From the NCBI GenBank assembly GCA_013054445.1, contig JAAMPI010000377.1:1-40787 (forward strand): a DNA stretch of 40,787 bases, given 5' to 3'. The position numbers and the translations under genes are program-made. This DNA is from Cudoniella acicularis (Eukaryota > Ascomycota > Leotiomycetes > Helotiales > Helotiaceae). The notes below the pieces were generated by a model that worked only from the letters and a program-made list of their open reading frames with translations, made no database searches and was not told the origin of the DNA. Every line of letters starts with the position of its first letter. Positions within the stretch are counted from its first letter, which is position 1. Below, one piece after another: positions 32,035 through 40,787 of the stretch.

Positions 32035-34107
32035 ATGGCTTCTTCTATTCGATTCTTGGCTGTACTATTCCTCGCAAGATTGATCTCAGCAGAAGGAGCA
32101 TCCATTCAAGCATCAAACTCGACGCAACCAGCATCTGCGAAGACAACGAGTCCCGCTGCAGCGGCCGCAGCAGCAGCAGCGAACGCGTTACAAGCCAAGG
32201 CTGCCGTCCTTAACCAAGACTTCTACAACTACATTTTTATCATTCTAGCCTCTCTTATCGGGGCTTTAACAATATGGCGCGTCGGCATCGAGAGTGTCAA
32301 ATATGTCAGGACATTGACATGCTTGAACAACGATACCCAGCGCTACTTTGCACTCCCGTCCAAAAGATTTGCGACTTTCAAAAAGCACTTGCTGTACGCC
32401 CCAATCTTCAGCAAGAGACACAATAGAGAGTTCCAATTATCATCGGCAATCAACGTTGGGACCCTTCCAACACGCTTCCAACTCATATTCCTTCTGTCAT
32501 ATTTCGGCACAAATGTTGTGTTCTGCGTCTATAGTATTTCTTGGGATCAACCCTTGGCAACGGTTTGCAAGCAGCTTAGGAACCGTACAGGTATACTTGC
32601 TGTCGTCAACATGGTATGTCAATTCCCTTATTCCTCAATGTATTTGTCACGTGTACCGCTCAAACATCTAACTGCTTGCAGGTTCCTCTGTTCATCATGG
32701 CCGCTCGAAACAACCCTCTAATCAATTGGTTGAACCTGTCATTCGATTCTTTCAACTTGTTGCATAGATGGTTCGGCAGAATTGTTGTCCTGTAAGTTTT
32801 CACGCACCTCTTAAGATTCCCAGAACTGCTAGATCCCCCTTCCCCAATACTTTCTCGAAGAAGCTTTACTAACTTGAATAACAGAGAGGCTCTTACTCAT
32901 ACTATCTCCTGGACAGTTTCCACAGTTGCCGCTGGTGGGTGGGCAGCCGTTGAAAAGGCTATTAGTGGAAGCCCGATGATCATGTACGGATTCATTGTAA
33001 GTTTTCAACCTCGTATGACAGCTCAAAATATCTAATGGTGAATAGGGCACCTGCGCGTTTGTGTTGATCAGTATTCAAGCTTCGTCTGCTCTACGCCACG
33101 CTTTTTACGAGACATTCAAATATCTCCACATCGCTCTGGTCATCCTTGTCATCGTCTGCATTTGGTACCATCTCCAGCTCGCAGACTTGCCTCAGATCAC
33201 ACTCCTTTACGGCGTTATTGTTCTTTGGGTACTGGAGCGAACAACCAGAATTCTTAAGGTTGTGTATAGGAACATTGGCAAAGGTGGAAGCAAAACTTTG
33301 GTTGAGGCTCTTCCCGGGAACGCTTGCCGTGTTACCATTGATATGGCACGCCCTTGGACTTTTAAGCCAGGCCAACACGCTTATCTCTACATGCCAGCAG
33401 TCGGACTTTGGACTTCACATCCTTTCTCAGTGGCCTGGTCTGAGGAGGCTGATAATCTTGACAGCGAGAAGTTGGCTATGAACAGACAAGACATTTTAGC
33501 CATGCAGAAGACCAGCATGTCTTTCGTCATCCGTGCGAGAACTGGATTCACAAAGAAGCTCTTCACGAAAGCAGAGGCCTCTCCTGAAGGAAAGTTTTAC
33601 ACGAAGTGCTTTGCTGAAGGCCCTTATGGAGGCATGCATTCCATGCACTCGTATGGTACAGTCGTGATGTTCGCGGGTGGAGTCGGAATCACACATCAAG
33701 TTCCTCACGTACGTGATCTCGTAGCGGGATATAGCAATGGTACTGTTGCTGCGCGAAAGATCGTCCTCATCTGGATCATCCAATCCCCAGAACATCTCGA
33801 GTGGATCCGACCATGGATGACATCAATCTTAGCTATGGATAAGAGACGCGATGTTCTTCGTATCATGCTTTTCGTTAGCCGGCCGAGATCAACCAAGGAG
33901 ATTCACAGCCCTTCTGCAACCGTACAAATGTTCCCAGGCCGGCCCAACATCGAGACACTTCTGGATATCGAGATGGAAAATCAAATCGGAGCAATGGGTG
34001 TGTCTGTTTGCGGGAGTGGAGCTCTTAGTGACGATGTTCGACAAGCTGTGCGTGTACGTCAACATGCCGGCAACGTTGACTTCGTTGAGGAAGCTTTCTC
34101 CTGGTAA
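32035..34107 (+). CDS. Ferric-reductase-type transmembrane flavocytochrome (FRE family)
   Basis: Four exons, 32035-32613, 32682-32791, 32885-32996 and 33046-34107, give 620 residues; introns are 68, 93 and 49 bp. A signal peptide (about 1-20) and an Ala-rich stretch (about 43-55) precede the membrane part. Two H-x13-H pairs, His221/His235 and His295/His309, are the expected ligands of two b-type haems. The FAD part has 'FKPGQHAYLY' and HPFS at 392-395. The NAD(P)H part has GGVGIT at 478-483 and CGSG at 589-592, and the protein ends in 'DFVEEAFSW', as fungal FRE proteins do. The family passes electrons from cytosolic NADPH through FAD and haem across a membrane to extracellular Fe(III) or Cu(II). 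The start is the first ATG of the frame, in a strong context (CCCACCATGG). Substrate metal and membrane (plasma or vacuole) cannot be told. No permease or multicopper oxidase gene lies nearby. Upstream CCAAT and GATA motifs hint at iron control. Confidence 0.92.
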
Positions 34108-35752
34108 ATTCATTTCACGAAATTTTTGGATTGTTTTCGCATTTAGACGACGATTTGGGTGTACATAAGATCCACTCCAGTAGGACTTGGATATGGTTTA
34201 GGGCTATTTGGACGAATTCATGAAAGTGGCGCTGAGGCCAGTAAACAAGGTTCTTTCTTTGTGGATACTTGATAGGATAACTTTTTCTTGTATATTGTAG
34301 GGAAGGGACGGAAAAGGCTTCCCTAGCTCGCTGAAGCTGCATGAGAGGAGGAAGAAGCATACCACACAGCTTGCAGGACAGCTATCATACAATCTTTCTT
34401 CCGAGTCTTGAAACTGCGAAGGTGTTGTTTCGATTTGAATGAGTGTTGGCGAGTTGGCAAGTAGACCAAGGTTGTGAAATTACTTGAATCACGAACCCCG
34501 TTGGCTCAGAGATGGGCTCGCAGGACTGCGCTGAATGCGTGGACTACGGAGTAGCCAACCGTCTCGGGACAGTCAGATTTGAAGGTCATATTTACATTAA
34601 CAAAGCTACGTAAATTTATTAAGGGGTGTTCACACAAGGAGATATATTCACGATCCATAACAAACGAATTCTCATGGGTTAAGGTTTAATTATGATATTG
34701 GAATATAACGGTCCAGAGACACTTGGGTTTACTTAGGAGGCCTGTGAATCAAAACTTTGGTGCTTGATATGAAACCAGCTCCAACTTGATACTAAGGAAG
34801 GTTCTGGGGTTGAGTGGGACTCAAAGTACCGGGTTCTCAAGTGGAGTACATGTATTAAATTGGACACAGTGGAAACAAGTCATATATCTCAATCACGCGA
34901 TATATTGGGAGTCAGGAGAACCTAGAGAGACCTTGGCAGAATCTGGGGGAGGGAGGACGGAACACAACGAACAAGGAGCTTCAAGGGAGATACCGACTAA
35001 CCTCTTCATTTCATTTCATTTCGTGTTGACTTTGCACGAATTTGAATAAAGTCAAACTCGCATTTCTCCTTTCTCACATAGATAAATTCCGGTGTACCTA
35101 GAACATCTAAGGTATGCTATGAGGGAATAAACAAACAAATCCTCTTGTCAGATTTAAGATATTAGCCACGAACTTGAGAGCAACACTCTCCAAAAAGCTT
35201 GGATATTATTCTTAATATCACAACAGAATTATAATGAACTCTTAAAACCAATTCCGTCCGCTTTTTTATGTTCTTTGTTCCTGTTAAGCCTCGGGAATAG
35301 TGAGCCCAGCCTCGGGTATTCAGGGATTACAATCAGCTGCTCTTATCGAGACTACCCTTAGCCATCCCCACCTTGACTGCTCTTTACCTGGTGACCTGTA
35401 GAATCAAGGAAAGAACGACACAACGGCATACTCGATCCATAATTCACTCCTTCTGTTTTCTGAGACAATCAAGTGACTTGAGAGCAAGCATATTTTGTTC
35501 TTCCGCTCCTTTCGAATCTAGTACGAAAGCGACCGACCCAGCACATCAGAGCACGTCAACACCCACGTCAACGTCAGTCGACCACTTACTGCGCTGACAA
35601 TCAGCTCCGCGCACTCTCCAAATCTTGCAAGAGGCAAGAAACGCATACTAGCACAACCCATACTTTCTCTCATCGCGCAAGGCGCACAAACTGGTAACCA
35701 TAGGAGGAGCAAGCTCGACGAGGCTGTGGGAGAAAGCCTCCCAGAAGACACG
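34108..35752. other. Intergenic region between ferric-reductase-type gene and Yippee gene
   Basis: 1.6 kb with no recognisable gene. The centre is AT-rich, with a short (TTTCA)3-like tract near 35008-35023. Short frames at 34786-35049 and 35373-35597 lack any family resemblance. The last 250 bases should contain the Yippee promoter and leader. Confidence 0.55.
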
Positions 35753-36219
35753 ATGGGTCTCTCATATAACGTCTACCTGAGTAGCCACAAGATCTACGGC
35801 TGCAAGAACTGCAAAGCGCATCTAGCAAACCATGAGGATATCATTTCAAGAGTACGTCTTTGCTCCCTCTTTTCCCTCGCTCCTTCCTTCTCCCTCCATT
35901 CACCATGTGCCCCTCTATGTCGCTCTTTGCTACCCCCTTTTAGCCTTCACCTAGATTCAAAGATGGTAGCTGACTCAACTGCTAGAACTTCCGCGGCCAG
36001 CATGGCAAGGCCTACCTCTTCAACAACGTCGTGAACGTCACTGCAGGCGATGCGTCAGAGCGCAACATGACCACCGGCCGCCATATCGTACGAGACATAG
36101 CCTGCCGACAATGCAACGAGACAGTGGGTTGGAAATACGACAAAGCATTCGAGGCGAGCGAGAAATATAAGGAGGGCAAGTTCATCTTGGAAGCGGAGCT
36201 GTTATGTAATGTCACATAG
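35753..36219 (+). CDS. Yippee-family zinc-binding protein
   Basis: Two exons, 35753-35851 and 35986-36219, around a 134 bp intron (GTACGT...CTGACTCAACTGCTAG) encode 110 residues, the usual length of fungal Yippee proteins. Nearly the whole chain is the Yippee domain. It includes '[11 protein letters not shown]' with the first C-x2-C, '[12 protein letters not shown]' right after the splice, '[24 protein letters not shown]' with the second C-x2-C, and '[11 protein letters not shown]'. The two cysteine pairs bind one zinc ion. The domain resembles the thalidomide-binding fold of cereblon and the Mis18 and CTLH-complex (YPEL5/Moh1) proteins. Yeast Moh1 associates with the GID ubiquitin ligase, so a role there is possible but not shown. 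The ATG at 35753 (ACACGATGG) is chosen; nine further codons are open upstream but start at GTG. The high conservation makes the splice join secure. Confidence 0.94.
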
Positions 36220-37197
36220 GGAGAAGAAACGAGGAGACGACTGCATGGTATTGGTGTTTGGGACTGGCGCGGAATATTTACTGCGAGGTTTGTTGGCTTT
36301 GGATTCTTTCGATGGTGCATGTGGGATATATGGACTTGGTGATCTGATCGTTTGGATTTTGAGGTTGAGAGGCGTTTGATCTAGGATGGGCTCTGTCTAC
36401 ATGGCATCGGTATTGAGGAATGAGACTGGCCGTCTTCGGTGACCGGGTTTGACAGTGGCATTTAACATTATAGCACTCATAGAATGGATATGAACACTAC
36501 ATCGGTTTTAAGACCGAAATCGGGCAAGTGTTTCTGGTTCCTACAAAAACCCATGAACAGTGGCATATCAACCCCCGGATTTTGGTTGCACATCTTTTGA
36601 TTGGAGTGGTCCTGACTCGGGGCTTGGTGTCTGCACCAGACTGGTAATAATGCCTTGGGAAAAAACATATGCCTCCCCAATTTCCTTGAAGTTGCCATCA
36701 TTTATATTCTCCAGATAACTCCGCTTCAAAGGTACTACTGCCCTCAGAAGTCATGTCCATTTACGTCCAAACTCTTGTGTCCGGGGCATCCATTTCTATC
36801 CATCTCCACCAATTAATTCACGAGAAAAACTAGTACTGGTTCTGTGACTATTATCACATACGTAGTCGTCTCATTACGAGCATTTGAATTTTTTTGAACT
36901 GCTGATAGGTTATGGCAGAAGTGCTTGAGTCTCGAATTTGTCAAATATTGCGAGTATTTACTAATATCACTATCCAAGATGAGTGTAACTTGGGGATCAC
37001 GTGTAGCATAGAAAGTAGGAGGGGTGAGGGACTCTGTGTTTTAATGTTCATTTAGGTTTGCATTACCACAAGCACACTCACAAGCTCAAATATCTGGAAC
37101 TAACATTAACTAGTAGTTAGCAGCCAGAATGTGTATAAGGAAACGCACGGATATGAGAGCTCTTAAGCCATATGATCAATCTAATCTTTCAAGCAAA

Positions 37198-37743
37198 CTA
37201 TCTTAAAGCGGGGGTTGATGTTGAGTCTAATGTGGGGAGGACGGAATTCGCATGCTTGTTGACAAAAGGAAGGTCGTAAAGTGTCCTTCTTCTTTGGGAC
37301 ATGCAATTTTTGGTTGTTGTGTTGTGGTCAAGATACGCTATAAATTTCTCAACTGTGGTTCGTTGGTTGCGGGCGGTATTCTGACACCAAATCTGAATTG
37401 CTTCCCGAATCAAATTCCATACTTCAGGTGTCAGTCAAGGAATGGAACCCGAACCCGAAACCACGAGTACTCCCTTCAGAGGCTCGTGAGTAAAATACGC
37501 ATCTGCGGTTGAAGTGTTCTTCTTCGTTACATTCGGTGGGAGTGCCCCCACGAGCCAGGGAGAAATCCTCCGCGTTCTGAAAAGCCATGCAGGATGTTCC
37601 ACAGTAGGATAGCGACTCACAAATACCCACAATGGATGGATTGTCTTTGCATCACCAAGACGTGCTTTTGTAATATCCAATCGAAACTGGGTTATTCTGC
37701 TCCTGTGAGATGTTATCAACGTCGGTTGGAGGTCACCGTTGGA
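37198..37743 (-). pseudogene. Unrecognised open frame broken by one TGA, probable gene relic
   Basis: On minus, one reading frame stays open for 182 codons from just after a TGA at 37746 down to TAG at the 37198 end, except for a single TGA at 37437-37435. Both halves look like ordinary protein: 'HPLWVFVSRYPTVEHPAWLF' before the stop and 'TPEVWNLIREAIQIWCQNTA' after it. There is no ATG near the beginning. TGA can arise from CGA by the C-to-T change left by repeat-induced point mutation, so one Arg codon lost is a simple explanation. A GT..AG pair spanning the stop (37485-37419) would remove it but did not lead to a frame that stays open. I do not recognise the family. Confidence 0.3.
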
Positions 37744-38245
37744 TCAAGAACGGAGCTGTCCAAGTGAACAAATTCGGCAAGTTCAGGATGCTTGGTTCTA
37801 CTTCTTATTCTTACTCAAAATACGATTCTTTCTGCTTGAAATTTCAGAAGTTATTCGATTAAAATTAGTAGATAAGTTTGTCTATTGCTTGCTACGTTTA
37901 CATCATATGTATTTTAGGGGTATTGCCAGAATGCAGAAATACCAATATTCATATAAGTTTTGGCTCAGTGTGTTCGGCAGGTTTTTGCTCAGAGCCGGGC
38001 TCTCGTTCGCGGTGAGCAGGCAAGTTTTACACATTACAAATATGCTTCTAAGCAAAGAGGCACGGGAAATGGTGGTCAGCTTCCGAATTACAACAGAATT
38101 CCGTTCAACAAGGGATTTTAACGTGGAAATACATCAAAATAGTTTCTCACAGGTGCAGATCAACAATTTCTGGATGGTTCAGAGATATATGAAATGTCTT
38201 TTTGAGGGAATATAGACGAACATATATGTCCAATTAAATCCAGAA

Positions 38246-39662
38246 GAATAAAGTAGGCCGTCTGCGATGAGCAACGAAACAGAAACCATATCATCATTAT
38301 GGAAGGTGACCAGCTTTCAAGATTGATATAATCTTTCAAGGAGTGGTAGATAGTGATTTGAGCATGCCAGGTGTCAGAAACCTCCCTTGAGAACTTGGAA
38401 GCGAGACAGGAGACACCTCACTCGCCCCTTACCCCTTTTGACGGCAACTTGGGTGATGTAGAGTACGAAATACAGGAGTCACGCGACAGAAACCCGTCTT
38501 TTAGGGGGGGGTATTCAGGCTCCTATGAAAAGCAGCAGAATAAAGTGGCGAGGGAGCGAAATGCAACGAAGCGACAAGTGTTCTCCTCCTTTAGGAAGGT
38601 CTTCGCTTCAGAGCTGCCAGGCAGCTCTTTAAGGGCCTCGTGAATATAGATCTCGGATATTACGGAGGTAGGAAGAAAAGCAGGTGCTGAGTGTAGGAGG
38701 GGGGTAAATAAAAAAATTATTTATCTGAGATAGTGAGGGGGTTGGACCAAGTTTTGGTATAAAGTAGTCGGCGTACAGGGAGGGCGAGTAATATTTCCTG
38801 CTTTGGGAAGGTAAGCGGAATAAAGGTGGGGAATGGCGACGTGCAACGAATTTTTGGCCCCTGACTTGAGGGGATCAGTATGCATTATCATGCAAGTGTG
38901 GTGCTACGTTCATAACTGTTTTGTTTGTGTATGTAAGTGCAGGAGCTGGTTTTGCGCCTCTATCCGGGATCGAAGTCTACCGCCGAAATCCGCCGAGTCG
39001 GGGTTTCGGTGATGCTCGGCGACTTTGCGATGAGCAACAAAACAGAGGAAAAGGGCGGCTTGTAGTGCAAGAGAAGATGGTTTATTGGGTCGCATTACTT
39101 GTTGACCTAAGAGGGCGTGGGAACCTAAATTGTACGGAAGCCGCTGAGGTGCTTCACTTGGAAGAGGGTGTGATCAAAAACCAATGCCTTGATGAAATGA
39201 AGACCTGCCGAGTAATTGTCAGAGTGTATAAAGAGAAAGAAAGTTATGCTAGGAAGATAGCTGAACTGCCCCGTTGAAAACCAGGAGAGGGGAATAGAAG
39301 ATTCGAGGTCCTATTTACTGTATCCCCTTTCAGAGTACGTAGTCCCGCAGGACAGTACGGCAATTCGCACATTCTCAACTCTGGCGGTGGAGACATAAAA
39401 CTCTTGGTGTAAATGATTTACACGCATAACCCTACTTTATTGGCCCTGGTCTGGTTGTGTCAAATCAGGGGTAAAAGCAGGTAGGGTCATCAGAGGCCTC
39501 CTTACAACGAAACATTATTCGGAAAGGGGGATTATGGCGGTATTATGCCCTATCTCGACTTCGAAATATGGCTAAATGGGTAAAGCCAAATGTTCGATGT
39601 GCAACGAAAAAGAGGCGCCGTTACAGTGAAGCTTGGACCGCTGACGATCGAAATGCAACAAA
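38246..39662. repeat. Dispersed short repeats: GAATAAAG-N10-GCGA-N3-GCAACGAA and half-copies
   Basis: Three full copies of 33 bases start at 38246, 38538 and 38818. All have identical GAATAAAG, GCGA and GCAACGAA blocks at exactly the same spacing while the bases between differ. Three partial copies with only the right half, (G/T)CGA-N3-GCAAC(G/A)AA, lie at 39027, 39594 and 39648. All six are on the same strand and I find none elsewhere in the window. Distances between copies are irregular (292, 280, about 190, 567 and 54 bases), so this is not a tandem or CRISPR-type array. Nature unknown. Confidence 0.6.
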
Positions 39663-40257
39663 ATTTCTGTTCGTGAAGAGAGTGAAGTGAGTAAGATGTT
39701 TAAATTGCCAAAACCCGGGGCCCAACTCTGTCGTGAAGAAATTTGATACGCATCTGAAGAGTCACGGATTTGACAACATGATAAGATAAGAGGGTTATGT
39801 GATACTGCTTACTGCTAAACTAGAAGAAGTAAAGTTTGTATCCAGCTCCTAATACACTTGAATTATTGAAATGTTCCTCATTCCCTTTTGGTCAAACCGA
39901 AGAGTCTTAAAGCCAAAGGTGGCAAAGGATAAAGCCCGGACCAATGCTGACGCTAAAAGCGAGCTTATGGTTCTCCTGATTGAGGGGATACTTAGAACTT
40001 TAAAAGGCCTGTATAAACCAACAAAGTATGGCCATGAGTCCCACGTAGACTCTGGGTCTTCGTCAAGCAAGACTTCAGCTCCATGCTTGCGCCAACCACC
40101 AAGTTCAAGCAAAGCTTAAATCCATCCTTGGGCAACCACGGAATTTTCGTTAGGCTGCGAATCCACGGAGCTTGGTTTTGTACCTGGCGACGATGCCCAC
40201 TCCACAACAGTTCACTTTGTAGCCGGCTCTATATCATGTCGAACGATTCTACCCCCC

Positions 40258-40787
40258 TCAGTTCTGTCTAGGCTTAACAATACCGTCATGCATGATGTAG
40301 TATACCACTGTGCTATCATCGTGCACTGTAGCCAAAAGCAGCCTCTTCTGTCGGTTTTCGCCTTGCCACCTCTTTCCCACAGATAATTCTTCTTGCTCAT
40401 CTTCATCCTGATAATCCTTGCCCAGCGGTACCACACTCAAGGCATCGAAGACTGCTGCAAACTTCGCCAAGCTCCAATTCTCTTGTATTTGACTCGGGAG
40501 GATCCATTCTCGTTCTGGGTTTCGTGGTATAGTCTCGCCCGTCTCGTGCTCTGCTTTTAAGATTTCGACCTGTTCATCTGGGTGGATGTAGATTCTTTTT
40601 GGCGGCAAACCTGAGATAATTGGGCGTGGCAGAAGGGACTTGTTCAGTGGGGAATGCGTGTGGATTTCGAGCGATGTCCAATCGTGAGAAAACTGGAGGT
40701 CGTGGAATATGGTCGCTGCCAGATGGTGGAGGTAGGCGGGGTGCGATGATTCCGCGAAGGAGGATTTTGAGGCATTGAGACTTTCCT
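40258..40787 (-). CDS. SEN15: tRNA-splicing endonuclease subunit SEN15, C-terminal part; 5' end outside window
   Basis: The minus frame is open from the window edge to TGA at 40260-40258, about 176 residues, with no ATG chosen because the start lies beyond the edge. The N-terminal visible part ('HPAYLHHLAATIFHDLQFSH') and the segment 'LPPKRIYIHPDEQVEIL' lead into 'EREWILPSQIQENWSLAKFAAVFD'. The C-terminal 'LLLATVHDDSTVVYYIMHDGIVKPRQN' is the most telling part of fungal SEN15. SEN15 is a small structural subunit that pairs with a catalytic subunit in the heterotetramer (SEN2, SEN34, SEN54, SEN15) that cuts introns out of precursor tRNAs. An acidic insert ('YQDEDEQEE') sits between the two conserved halves. 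No intron is needed in the visible part. Confidence 0.85.
   Translation of the reverse strand, partial: ESLNASKSSFAESSHPAYLHHLAATIFHDLQFSHDWTSLEIHTHSPLNKSLLPRPIISGLPPKRIYIHPDEQVEILKAEHETGETIPRNPEREWILPSQIQENWSLAKFAAVFDALSVVPLGKDYQDEDEQEELSVGKRWQGENRQKRLLLATVHDDSTVVYYIMHDGIVKPRQN

Larger units (their letters stand above)
36220..40257. other. 4 kb region without a convincing gene, with relic-like features
   Basis: AT-rich, gene-poor DNA between Yippee and SEN15. It contains a stop-interrupted minus-strand frame (37198-37743) and a cluster of dispersed short repeats (38246-39662), both listed separately. A plus-strand frame at 37739-38215 has its first ATG only at 37907, is AT-rich and matches nothing I know. 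The same holds for 38921-39277 and 39871-40119. The last 400 bases are the 3' side of SEN15. Confidence 0.5.

Noticed and set aside
7970..34107. Secondary-metabolite or iron-uptake gene cluster (dioxygenase, aminotransferase, transcription factor, ferric-reductase-type gene)
   Set aside because: No backbone enzyme, transporter or siderophore gene; distances are large and housekeeping genes lie between.
38246..39662. CRISPR-like array
   Set aside because: Repeats are irregularly spaced, have variable internal bases, and the host is a eukaryote.
1..40787. tRNA genes
   Set aside because: I looked on both strands for the B-box pattern GGTTCGANTCC and its complement and found no acceptable match; a covariance-model search was not possible.

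Overview
The window looks like nuclear DNA of a filamentous ascomycete (Pezizomycotina). The evidence is short introns of 45-145 bp with GT..AG ends and CTAAC/CTGAC-type branch sites, genes on both strands separated by 0.5-5 kb of non-coding DNA, and a set of typically fungal proteins. These include WSC-domain protein, secreted intradiol dioxygenase, FHA-forkhead factor, CLU1, a ferric-reductase-type oxidoreductase, Yippee and SEN15. A leotiomycete relative is my guess from protein flavour only; nothing here proves it.

Left part (1-13 kb): the 3' end of the eIF3a gene enters at the left edge. About 4 kb with no convincing gene follows. Then come a four-exon secreted WSC-domain protein (4402-6362), a two-exon secreted intradiol dioxygenase (7970-9191), both on plus, and a two-exon class III aminotransferase on minus (11511-13038).

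Middle part (13-29.4 kb): a 5.5 kb gene-poor stretch with microsatellites precedes a four-exon FHA + forkhead transcription factor (18565-20729, plus). On minus lies CLU1, the clustered-mitochondria protein (21956-26068). Its reading frame is broken by an apparent one-base loss near 24522. Just past its 3' end is a possible membrane-protein fragment. Head-to-head with CLU1 is a long single-exon gene for an unrecognised 927-residue protein (26586-29369).

Right part (29.4-40.8 kb): a ferric-reductase-type flavocytochrome in four exons (32035-34107, plus), a Yippee-family zinc protein in two exons (35753-36219, plus), and 4 kb without a convincing gene. This last stretch holds a stop-interrupted open frame and a patch of unusual short dispersed repeats. 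The 3' part of SEN15 runs off the right edge on minus.

The genes do not form an evident pathway or secondary-metabolite cluster. They are mostly housekeeping genes (translation, tRNA splicing, mitochondria, transcription) interleaved with secreted or membrane accessory proteins. I see no tRNA, rRNA, CRISPR array or intact transposon. All exon structures were worked out by eye from frame continuity, splice consensus and family conservation.
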